Source: Acidobacteriota bacterium
GTDB taxonomy: Bacteria; Acidobacteriota; Terriglobia; Acidiferrales; UBA7541
NCBI GenBank assembly: GCA_003224075.1
Contig: QHYF01000231.1
Location: 5,025 to 10,637, forward strand
Length of the DNA: 5,613 nucleotides
Direction of reading: 5' to 3'
Shown: positions 1 to 5,243 of the stretch, one piece after another
Numbering within the stretch: the stretch's first letter is position 1
Layout: each line of letters opens with the position of its first letter
Notes under the pieces: model-generated
What the model saw: only the letters and a program-made list of their open reading frames with translations
The model's database searches: none
Told to the model about the DNA's origin: nothing
Position numbers and translations under genes: made by a program

Positions 1-479
1 CCGTCCGTCCGATGGGCTTGCTCTTCGGCAAGCTCCTCCCCTACCTCGGCATCGGTTTTTTCGAGCTCTGCATGATTCTCGCCTTCATGCGCTTCGTCTT
101 CCAGGTGCCGATTCACGGCAACGTGCTACTCCTTGCGCTCCTTTCGCTTCCCTATCTTTTCGTCTCGCTGTCCATCGGCATTCTCGTTTCCAGCAAGGCC
201 AACTCGCAGGCCGAAGCCATTCAGCTCGCCTTTCTCACCTTCCTTCCCAGCATCTTCTTCTCCGGCTACATCTTTCCGCGCGAAACCATGCCCGCTATTT
301 TTTACGTCATCAGCTACTTCATTCCCGCCAGCTATTACATCAACATCACCCGCGGCATCATCCTGCGCGGCGCCGGCCTTGCTCATCTCTGGCTCGATGG
401 CCTCGTCCTCTTTGCCATGGGTTCGCTCCTCCTGATCGTTGCCGCCCGGCGCTTCCAGAAAAAGGTCATCATGGCGTGA
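1..479 (+). CDS. ABC-2 type transporter permease, C-terminal part (5' end outside window)
   Basis: This is the membrane subunit of an ABC exporter of the ABC-2 superfamily (YhhJ/YbhR/DrrB type). Such proteins move a drug, lipid or polymer across the inner membrane with a separate ATPase. The frame is open from base 3 and reads VRPMGLLFGKLLPY, the usual 'vRPxELxxGKxLPY' segment of the family, so the ATG at 12 is internal and the true start lies upstream. About 158 residues are visible. Counting from M12, hydrophobic segments lie near residues 12-30, 38-61, 74-89, 96-110 and 126-146. Family hallmarks are the SGYIFPRETMP loop and the RGIILRGAG motif before the last helix. It ends with the basic tail ARRFQKKVIMA. 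The ATPase partner is probably upstream and not visible. The substrate cannot be told. The family call is confident; the missing half is an effect of the window edge, not a truncation. Confidence 0.9.
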   Translation, partial: VRPMGLLFGKLLPYLGIGFFELCMILAFMRFVFQVPIHGNVLLLALLSLPYLFVSLSIGILVSSKANSQAEAIQLAFLTFLPSIFFSGYIFPRETMPAIFYVISYFIPASYYINITRGIILRGAGLAHLWLDGLVLFAMGSLLLIVAARRFQKKVIMA

Positions 480-496
480 GTCACATGCGGCCCATT

Positions 497-525
497 TTGT
501 TTTTTCTAAGGCTGCGGCGTATTCT
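497..525 (+). promoter_or_regulatory. Possible sigma70-like promoter for the Cys-rich protein gene
   Basis: TTGTTT at 497-502 and TATTCT at 520-525 are separated by exactly 17 bases. The -35 matches consensus at 3 of 6 positions and the -10 at 4 of 6, so this is only a candidate. Transcription would begin near 532, giving a leader of about 26 bases that contains the SD GAGGAG at 547-552. The gap to the permease gene (78 bp) makes a separate transcript reasonable, but readthrough is equally possible. Confidence 0.35.
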
Positions 526-557
526 GCTGAACTGTCCTAACAAACTGAGGAGACTAA

Positions 558-1196
558 GTGTCCTGTCCGATCTGTGAAAAGCGCAAAGCTGCGCGATTTT
601 GCCCCGCCAAGGGCGAAAAGATTTGCGCCGTCTGCTGCGGCACCGAGCGCGAAGCCACGATTGACTGCCCGTCCGATTGCGCCTATCTCCTCGCCGCGCA
701 CCGCTACGAAAACGAGCACCAGCGTTCCTTGCCCGCAGACACTCCCTTACTCGACGAAAAGATCCCGCAGGACATCATCTACACTCATCAGCAGCTCATG
801 GCCGCGCTGGCCTTTTCCATCGCCAAATTCTGTGCCGTACAGCCCGCCGCCGTGGACACCGACCTCCTCGCCGCCCTCCAGGCCCTGGCCCAAACCTATA
901 AAACGCTGAATTCAGGCATCATCTACGAAAAACTGCCGGACGCGCCGCTGCCGCGCGAGCTCTACGCCGCGCTCATTGCTTTCATCAACGAGGTCAAGAA
1001 ACAGCACGCCGAACGTGCCGGCTCTGCCAGCCTCAAAGACTCGGACATTTTTCATCTGTTGGTTTTTCTCTATCGCATGGGCTTACTGCGCACCAACGGC
1101 CGCCCGCGCTCGCGCCGCTTCATCGAATTCCTTCGCGGCCAGTTCCCTCAAGCCCCCGAGTTCAAGCGCGAGGAGTCCCGCATCATCGTCCCGTAG
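558..1196 (+). CDS. Uncharacterised protein with eight-cysteine, probably zinc-binding N-terminus
   Basis: 212 residues; I do not know a function. The start is GTG at 558, chosen because GAGGAG at 547-552 lies five bases upstream and the Cys motif begins at residue 3. The N-terminus holds eight cysteines in about 40 residues: CPIC (C3, C6), RFCP (C15), ICAVCCGT (C23, C26, C27) and CPSDC (C37, C41), followed by AYLLAAHR. This spacing suggests two zinc sites; that is inference. I recall the pattern 'CPxC...RFCPAxGxxIC..CCGT.R...I.CPxDC.YL' from uncharacterised bacterial proteins. The rest (residues about 70-195) is predicted mostly helical, with an amphipathic or leucine-rich stretch near 160-176 and a basic run GRPRSRR near 181-187. 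There is no signal peptide, so it is probably cytoplasmic. It is separated from the permease by 78 bp and is convergent with the radical SAM gene. The gene call is firm; the role is unknown. Confidence 0.85.
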   Translation: MSCPICEKRKAARFCPAKGEKICAVCCGTEREATIDCPSDCAYLLAAHRYENEHQRSLPADTPLLDEKIPQDIIYTHQQLMAALAFSIAKFCAVQPAAVDTDLLAALQALAQTYKTLNSGIIYEKLPDAPLPRELYAALIAFINEVKKQHAERAGSASLKDSDIFHLLVFLYRMGLLRTNGRPRSRRFIEFLRGQFPQAPEFKREESRIIVP

Positions 1197-1247
1197 TGCC
1201 GTGTTCGCGGCACAGCCATTCCTGCCTGCCCTGAGTTCGCCGAATGG
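1196..1247. repeat. Two inverted repeats in the convergent gap; possible two-way transcription end
   Basis: The gap between the two convergent genes (1197-1270) carries GTGCCG 1196-1201 / CGGCAC 1208-1213, a 6-bp stem with a 6-base loop that overlaps the last base of the TAG stop. It also carries CCATTC 1216-1221 / GAATGG 1242-1247, a 6-bp stem with a 20-base loop. Neither is followed by a T-run on either strand, so they are not classical intrinsic terminators. Their position between converging stop codons makes a termination or transcript-end role plausible but unproven. Confidence 0.35.
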
Positions 1248-1270
1248 GGCCGTTGCGCCATTTTGGCCGC

Positions 1271-2653
1271 CTATCCAGTCGCGCACGACTGCATTCGTTC
1301 CACTTGTTGTGCCACCGCCGCTGCATCCCAAGCCAAAGGCAACTGCGCGCACGGCGTCGTGTGCTTCTTTTCCACCCACGGCCGCGACCGAAATCCATAC
1401 TTCTGGCGGATCCGGGCCACGCGTTCCGAAGCTTTCCGACGGTACTCTTCTGGTGCGTAGCCATTCTTCGCGTACCATTGTTCATACTGCTTCGCCAGTC
1501 GCGGAAACTTCTCCCGCACGAATGGCAGGAACTGTTTCGCCGAAGACGGCATGAGGAACAGCACCCCAGAGAAAAACCATTGTGCCCCAGCCTCCCGCGC
1601 CGCAGCCGCGACCGCTTCCAAGTCCCCATCGCGGTCCGTGATTCCGGGTATCAGCGGAGACGCCGAAACTCCAACCGCCAGCCCCGCCTCACGCAGATGT
1701 TTCACCGCGGCCAGCCGTAAATCCGGCCGGGGCGCTCGAGGCTCCAGCAAGCGCGCCAATCGTGGCCGCAGAGTCGTAATCGTAATATCGATCGCCAGGT
1801 CCGACCGCTCCGCAATGCGCTTCAGCACATCGATATCGCGCACAATCTGATTCGACTTGGTGATCAACGAAACGCTCAATCCTTCCCGTTTTGCTAGCTC
1901 CACCAGGCACGCACGCGTCACTCCGTACTCCCGCTCCGCGGGTTGATACGGGTCGGTCGCCGTCCCGATCGCGATATGTTCCGCCTCCGTCCCTCCCGAA
2001 CGTTCCGACGCATAGGAATATTTCCTTGAGACCTCGCCCGGCAACAGCAGCGCCGCGTCCTTCTTCACAAAAATCTTTTTCTCGAACTCCCCTCCGTCCA
2101 GTTCCATGTATTCGTGCGTGTACCGCGCATAGCAGTATTTGCACGCAAACTCGCAGCCTCGGTACGGATTGATCGTCCATTCGAACGGCACGCGCTTCGA
2201 ATCGCACCGGTTCAGGATCGACTTCACCGGCAGCACGAAATACTCCGGCCGCTCCTCCGATTTTCTTCGCGTCAGCGCTGGCGGTGAGGATGCTGCGAGG
2301 CGGGCAATGCCGACCAGTCGCGCTTTAGCGCGCTCGTGCGGGGCCGCAGCAGCATCTCGGGTCCAGCCACTCGCCCGGTTTTGGGAGTCAGGCGAGGCTG
2401 AAGACGGCGGGGGGCAATCCGCCGTGGGGCAACCCGAACTGCTGCCACCTGGATTGCTCGCGACCGGTGCGTCGACCGTTTTACGGTCGCACGTGACAAA
2501 GACCGCTTCGCGGTCGCCAGTCAAACGGCCGGCAATCCCTGGTTTTGGGCTATGGTCATCAGGGCACTCGGGAAAGAGACTTACTGTGGTTGGTAAGACG
2601 CGGGAACGCCGAATCCGAGAACCCGGCGCCGATAGGGAGTGAACTGGAGGCAT
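1271..2653 (-). CDS. Radical SAM protein, SplB-like (COG1533 / PA0069-Rv2578c type), with palindrome-rich N-terminal extension
   Basis: 460 residues from ATG at 2653. The radical SAM cluster motif is NPYRGCEFACKYCYAR, with C167, C171 and C174 in the CxxxCxxC spacing that binds a [4Fe-4S] cluster and cleaves S-adenosylmethionine. Other family signatures are LNRCDSKRVPFEWTINPY before it, IAIGTATDPYQPAE (about 227-240), the strand ITKSNQIVRD (264-273), LLEPRAPRPDLRLAAV (302-317) and a C-terminal YGF near 419-421. The family is often labelled spore photoproduct lyase-like; the actual reaction of this subgroup is unknown to me. Recognisable homology begins at about residue 114 (VGIARLAA). Residues 1-113 are Ser/Pro/Arg/Ala-rich and unlike the rest. 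I chose ATG 2653 because GAGGT lies five bases upstream (2663-2659) and a promoter sits just before it. Between there and the domain the only other start-like codons are a TTG near residue 44 and a CTG near residue 113, neither with a clear SD. Later GTG codons would cut into conserved sequence. Family sure; start less so. Confidence 0.88.
   Translation of the reverse strand: MPPVHSLSAPGSRIRRSRVLPTTVSLFPECPDDHSPKPGIAGRLTGDREAVFVTCDRKTVDAPVASNPGGSSSGCPTADCPPPSSASPDSQNRASGWTRDAAAAPHERAKARLVGIARLAASSPPALTRRKSEERPEYFVLPVKSILNRCDSKRVPFEWTINPYRGCEFACKYCYARYTHEYMELDGGEFEKKIFVKKDAALLLPGEVSRKYSYASERSGGTEAEHIAIGTATDPYQPAEREYGVTRACLVELAKREGLSVSLITKSNQIVRDIDVLKRIAERSDLAIDITITTLRPRLARLLEPRAPRPDLRLAAVKHLREAGLAVGVSASPLIPGITDRDGDLEAVAAAAREAGAQWFFSGVLFLMPSSAKQFLPFVREKFPRLAKQYEQWYAKNGYAPEEYRRKASERVARIRQKYGFRSRPWVEKKHTTPCAQLPLAWDAAAVAQQVERMQSCATG
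2289..2515. repeat. Cluster of short GC palindromes inside the 5' part of the radical SAM ORF
   Basis: Five stems occur in about 230 bases. GATGCTGC 2289-2296 pairs with GCAGCATC 2349-2356 and encloses CGCGC 2319-2323 / GCGCG 2328-2332 (loop TTTA). ACGGCGG 2404-2410 pairs with CCGCCGT 2419-2425. GACCGT 2474-2479 / ACGGTC 2483-2488 has loop TTT. GACCGC 2501-2506 / GCGGTC 2510-2515 has loop TTC. CGACCG or its complement recurs at 2461, 2473, 2484 and 2511, so alternative stems such as GCGACCG 2460-2466 with CGGTCGC 2484-2490 are also possible. The tight 3-4 base loops and recurring core look like a family of small palindromic elements rather than chance, although GC-rich DNA gives some stems for free. 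The reading frame stays open through all of them. Confidence 0.55.
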
Positions 2654-2676
2654 AGCCCACCTCAAAGCAGGAAGCT

Positions 2677-2705
2677 AGTATTTCGCTTTTTCTTCGCTTC
2701 GTCAA
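2677..2705 (-). promoter_or_regulatory. Sigma70-like promoter of the radical SAM gene
   Basis: On the minus strand TTGACG (2705-2700, 5 of 6 consensus) is followed by exactly 17 bases and then AATACT (2682-2677, 4 of 6). Transcription would begin near 2670, giving a leader of about 17 bases that contains the SD GAGGT (2663-2659) and leads into ATG 2653. Promoter, SD and start codon are correctly spaced, which supports the long form of the protein. The surrounding stretch is far more AT-rich than the rest of the window, as expected for a promoter, though AT-rich DNA also yields chance matches. Confidence 0.6.
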
Positions 2706-2720
2706 GTATTATTTTCGCTT
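2682..2720 (-). promoter_or_regulatory. Three AAGCGAA direct repeats over the promoter; candidate operator
   Basis: The heptamer AAGCGAA (minus strand) occurs at 2720-2714, 2699-2693 and 2688-2682. The steps are 21 and 11 bases, close to two turns and one turn of the helix. One copy is upstream of the -35 box, one lies in the spacer directly after it, and one runs into the first base of the -10 box. This is the layout expected of binding sites for a regulator reading one face of the DNA. No regulator gene is in the window. A lysine-rich reading of the same DNA is the main alternative explanation. Confidence 0.35.
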
Positions 2721-2843
2721 TTTGTTCGTAAGTCTCGGCCCCCACCTTTTCACCGCTTGCCGTACCTTTGCGGATACCACGATCACCTGTTAGCGGCCTC
2801 GGCCTAGAGTAATTGCCTCCCCAGTCGGCAAAGGGTATCCTCA

Positions 2844-2860
2844 CTGTTCCCGGAGGACAG
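2844..2860 (+). promoter_or_regulatory. SD of the propeller gene inside a small hairpin
   Basis: The ribosome binding site GGAGG (2852-2856) lies six bases before the TTG at 2863 and 18 before the ATG at 2875, which decides for TTG as the start. The same bases can fold: CTGT 2844-2847 with ACAG 2857-2860, extended by CC 2849-2850 with GG 2855-2856 across a bulged T2848, leaving a CGGA loop. The hairpin would partly hide the SD and could lower translation; with only six pairs its stability is modest. Confidence 0.45.
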
Positions 2861-2862
2861 AC

Positions 2863-4269
2863 TTGCGCATCGCGATGCAAACCCGACTCATTCGCTTCGG
2901 CGCGTCACTTTGTTTCTTCGCGCTTTGCCTGTCGTCCTACGGGCAAGCTCCGCCTGCTACGCCTGCCAAAAAGCCTCCCATGGGTCCTCCGGCTCCTCAA
3001 TCTAAGCATTACCCTATCCTTATTCTGGCCTTCGGCAACGACCCCAACTGGAGCCTCCGCATCGGCCAGAAGGGCCCAGAGCGTCTCGATCGTCCGGGCT
3101 ACCCTCCGGTTCCGCTTGAGGCCGCCGAAGTCACGCACGAGGCCTCCGCCGATTCCTGGACGTATCATGCCAAAGACTCCGCTACTGGCGCGCCTGTCGC
3201 CGTCCACTTATCGCGCGAGGCTTGTACCGACGCCACAAACGACACTTTGACCACCACTCCGCCCTTGGGCGGAAAGTACGCCTTTCGCGCCTCCTTGGAT
3301 CACGCCCAGATCGGCTCCTTCAAAGGATGCGCCCGCATCGCCGCTGAGCTATTCCCCAAGATCAACAATCAGCCCGACGAGGACGAGGAACAGGCCGCAA
3401 AGAAGAAGCCACCCTCGCCGACCATCACTAACTTCACATCGCCCGTCGCTGTCGCGTTCCTGAATACCGCCCAGCAAGTCGCTTTCAAGCGCGGAAAGAT
3501 CGTTCGAATCGCATCGGCCCAGCGCGCCTATCAGTTCTCCGTCTCCCACGATGGCAAGAAACTTCTATTTGCGCAGACCGTCCAGCCTGCGCCGATGAGC
3601 AGCGTGACTGAATATAATTTTGATACCGGCCAAACCAAGGAGCTTCTGCGCGGCAAGAATTTATCTGCTTTCTGGTCGCCCGATGATTCCTTGATTGCAT
3701 TTGCAAAACAACAAGAAGATGGTTGGCAATCGCAGATCTGGACGTTCCCTGCCGGCGCACCCGACAAACCGGCTCTGCTGTACACCAGTAACGATCTTTC
3801 TTTTTCGCTGCGCGGCTGGGCCGATGCCCACACTTTTTTCGCCACTGGTCAGGATAATTTGTACTGGATCGGTGACGACGGGTCCATGAAACAAACCATC
3901 GCAAAAAAGGATCTTTGCGGCAGCGACCCGTTCGCCATTTCCCCCGACCAGAAATTCGCTCCAAATCCCCTCAATCCCGATCTTCTGCTCGTTGAAGCAA
4001 CGCTGACGAAACCGCCCGCCAGCTCGCCTGTCGCTTCCCCATCCGGCCCGTTGAAAGGTTTTTTCCTCTATGAAATTCGCTCCAAAAGAAGAGCTCTTCT
4101 AAGCCCCGCGAACATGAATGCCTGGGAGCCGGAATGGTCGCGTGATGGCCTTCAGGTTCTCTTCACAGGCCAGGAGTCGGGCAAGAGTTCTGCGATCTAT
4201 CGAATCTTCTGGGACGGGACCGGCTTGCAGAAGTATGCTCCCGGCAGCAAGCTCGCGGTCGGGCAGTGA
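2863..4269 (+). CDS. Exported protein: COG3650-like N-terminal domain plus TolB/PD40-like beta-propeller
   Basis: 468 residues from TTG 2863, chosen for the SD GGAGG six bases upstream; ATG 2875 would give 464. A signal peptide is visible: basic MRIAMQTRLIRF, hydrophobic GASLCFFALCLSS, likely cleavage after YGQA (residue 29). No good lipobox. A Pro/Lys-rich linker follows (about 30-48). Residues about 50-165 form a compact domain with WSLRIG, WTYHAKD, CTD (C121) and GCAR (C156), resembling the COG3650 family; the two cysteines could pair. A charged linker (PDEDEEQAAKKK, 171-182) leads to a propeller with repeated PD40-like strands: FSVSHDGKKLLFA (225-237), AFWSPDDSLIAFA (269-281), FAISPDQ (357-363) and PEWSRDGLQVLFTG (423-436). 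Such propellers bind proteins or sugars in the periplasm or outside; TolB itself is a Pal partner. There is no enzyme motif. Divergent from the radical SAM gene, with its own leader. Exact role unknown. Confidence 0.85.
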   Translation: MRIAMQTRLIRFGASLCFFALCLSSYGQAPPATPAKKPPMGPPAPQSKHYPILILAFGNDPNWSLRIGQKGPERLDRPGYPPVPLEAAEVTHEASADSWTYHAKDSATGAPVAVHLSREACTDATNDTLTTTPPLGGKYAFRASLDHAQIGSFKGCARIAAELFPKINNQPDEDEEQAAKKKPPSPTITNFTSPVAVAFLNTAQQVAFKRGKIVRIASAQRAYQFSVSHDGKKLLFAQTVQPAPMSSVTEYNFDTGQTKELLRGKNLSAFWSPDDSLIAFAKQQEDGWQSQIWTFPAGAPDKPALLYTSNDLSFSLRGWADAHTFFATGQDNLYWIGDDGSMKQTIAKKDLCGSDPFAISPDQKFAPNPLNPDLLLVEATLTKPPASSPVASPSGPLKGFFLYEIRSKRRALLSPANMNAWEPEWSRDGLQVLFTGQESGKSSAIYRIFWDGTGLQKYAPGSKLAVGQ

Positions 4270-4298
4270 ACTCCGATTGGAATAAAGAAGGATTTCGG

Positions 4299-4315
4299 GG
4301 GAGCAAAGGGCTCCC
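4299..4315 (+). terminator. Stem-loop after the propeller gene, possible terminator without T-run
   Basis: GGGAGC 4299-4304 pairs perfectly with GCTCCC 4310-4315 around the loop AAAGG, 30 bases after the TGA at 4267-4269. No T-run follows on the plus strand, so it is at best a weak intrinsic terminator or a 3'-end protecting hairpin. It lies before the next gene's promoter, as a transcript end should. Confidence 0.4.
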
Positions 4316-4353
4316 GGATGGGCATTACCGATACGCCGCATCCGCTTGATTCC

Positions 4354-4383
4354 GCGACAAAACCAGTCTCTCTTGGCTATACT
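4354..4383 (+). promoter_or_regulatory. Promoter of the receiver-like gene, placed for a leaderless mRNA
   Basis: TATACT at 4378-4383 matches the -10 consensus at 5 of 6 positions. GCGACA at 4354-4359 matches the -35 at 4 of 6, with an 18-base spacer. The expected transcription start (about 4389-4391) falls on or next to the ATG at 4391. No SD-like sequence is seen before that ATG (bases 4384-4390 read TCAAACT). The two facts together suggest a leaderless transcript. Confidence 0.5.
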
Positions 4384-4390
4384 TCAAACT

Positions 4391-5005
4391 ATGAGTACTA
4401 CTGTCGCCCTGCGGCAGGTTGGCATTCTTGTCCTCGACGGCGATCCCCAGGGTGCCGGTGCGGTCAAGCAGATTTTGGACTCCGAGGGCTGGCGCGTGCG
4501 CGTCGTCCCGGACACCCGGATGCTCCTCGCCGAACTGAAGACCGGTGAATGGTCTCTGGTGATCGCCGACGTGGAGGCCATGGGGACTGACACGCCAGCG
4601 TTTCATATCTTGACCGAACTGGCGAGCGTCTCCGTTGAGGAGGGAGGCCGCTTCCGGATCCTTTATCTCATTCCGGAAATGATGGGTACGCAATACGTAG
4701 CCCCCCTGGAAGCGGCGCGCCTGCCATATGTCATTCGCCCCTACCATCTTCACGACTTCCTCGAGAAAATCAGCGACCTTCTCGTCGAAGTAAAGGCCAT
4801 CGAGGCGCCTCTCCGCCAGGTCCGCCACGAATTTGGCGCCCTGCGTAAGAAGAAGAAACAGGCGGGCCGCAACACCATGTTCGCCTCGCGGGACTCTTTC
4901 TCGTATTCCGACGAAGAGCTCGCCGAATACGAACGCCAGGAAAGCGAACTCTCCAAATCCAAGCGCAATAAGCCTCGCATCAACCTCGGCGACCCCAATC
5001 GCTAA
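4391..5005 (+). CDS. Degenerate response-regulator receiver-like protein with charged C-terminal tail
   Basis: 204 residues. ATG 4391 is preferred over the in-frame TTG at 4346 because the receiver fold starts right after it (VGILVLDGDP) and a promoter overlaps the extra upstream codons. Residues about 9-135 follow the receiver alternation: acidic first strand LDGDP (D16, D18), third strand LVIAD with D60 at the phospho-acceptor place, fourth strand RILYLIP, and fifth strand YVIRPYHLHDFLEKI. Key deviations: the second acidic position is G17, the Thr/Ser expected after strand four is not apparent, and the conserved Lys of 'KP' is Arg (R116-P117). Phosphorylation like a normal two-component regulator is therefore doubtful. 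Residues 143-204 are a charged tail: RKKKK (152-156), then EELAEYERQESE, then a basic end KSKRNKPR. No DNA-binding output domain is seen, nor a kinase nearby. Possibly a phosphorylation-independent adaptor; that is inference. Confidence 0.8.
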   Translation: MSTTVALRQVGILVLDGDPQGAGAVKQILDSEGWRVRVVPDTRMLLAELKTGEWSLVIADVEAMGTDTPAFHILTELASVSVEEGGRFRILYLIPEMMGTQYVAPLEAARLPYVIRPYHLHDFLEKISDLLVEVKAIEAPLRQVRHEFGALRKKKKQAGRNTMFASRDSFSYSDEELAEYERQESELSKSKRNKPRINLGDPNR

Positions 5006-5243
5006 ATGAGAACGCGGAAGTTTTTAGTCCTCAGTTGCCGGTCCGGAGCCGGCGGCTCGTTCGTCTTTCTGCTGTTCCCCGTGTTCACGCCAGCCGGCCT
5101 CTCGCCTCAAAGTAGGAACTAGAATTTACTTCCCCGTGCAAGAAACTCGCCCTGGCCCGTTCTAACTCCGACTCGTGTCTCCAACGGCGTACCCCGACTT
5201 GGTCGGGGTTCGGCCGGGCCGGGGGCACGCGCAGGAGGCATCC
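5006..5243. other. Intergenic region between receiver-like and ARPP-1-like genes
   Basis: 238 bases with no convincing gene. It holds a weak stem GCCGG 5037-5041 / CCGGC 5049-5053 (7-base loop, no T-run after it), which could mark the end of the upstream transcript. TAGAAT at 5120-5125 resembles a -10 box but has no -35 partner at the right distance. The strong hairpin at 5191-5209 is listed separately. A 38-codon ORF starting one base after the upstream stop (5006-5122) is not called, because it has no SD or recognisable product. Confidence 0.5.
5191..5209. repeat. Perfect 8-bp hairpin with 3-base loop in the leader of the ARPP-1-like gene
   Basis: ACCCCGAC 5191-5198 pairs with GTCGGGGT 5202-5209 around TTG. 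It lies 24 bases before the SD and is not followed by a T-run. Its build (perfect stem, three-base T-rich loop) matches the small palindromes at 2474-2515, so it may be another copy of the same class. It could also act as a 5'-leader structure if transcription begins upstream. Confidence 0.55.

Noticed and set aside
976..1720. Overlapping plus-strand ORFs across the Cys-rich gene end and the radical SAM 3' half
   Set aside because: Arg/Ser/Pro-rich translations typical of shadow frames; they cross a real stop region and oppose conserved radical SAM motifs.
2289..2515. CRISPR array or IS end
   Set aside because: The repeats are unequal, spacers are not regular, no transposase or cas gene is near, and no target-site duplication could be identified.
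2139..2642. 167-codon plus-strand ORF opposite the radical SAM N-terminus
   Set aside because: It overlaps conserved radical SAM coding sequence on the other strand, has no family features, and is explained by GC-rich DNA having few stops.
2740..2850. Possible tRNA or riboswitch in the divergent intergenic region
   Set aside because: No cloverleaf arms, TTCGA-type loop or known riboswitch core could be found; only the interleaved complementary blocks and the SD hairpin are supported.
2662..2880. 72-codon minus-strand ORF ending in a Lys-rich helix-like tail
   Set aside because: It covers the divergent intergenic region, overlaps the SD and start of the propeller gene, has no SD of its own, and its Lys-rich end coincides with the promoter and AAGCGAA repeats that better explain the DNA. 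Its first half looks random.
4099..4828. Minus-strand ORFs over the ends of the propeller and receiver-like genes
   Set aside because: They are antisense to clearly coding sequence, show no recognisable domain, and lack start signals.
5006..5122. 38-codon ORF starting one base after the stop of the receiver-like gene, with a hydrophobic middle
   Set aside because: No SD, no recognised product, composition typical of intergenic GC-rich DNA. Reinitiation from the upstream gene is conceivable but unsupported.
5120..5125. TAGAAT as the -10 box of the ARPP-1-like gene
   Set aside because: No -35-like hexamer 16-18 bases upstream, and the implied leader would be over 100 bases.
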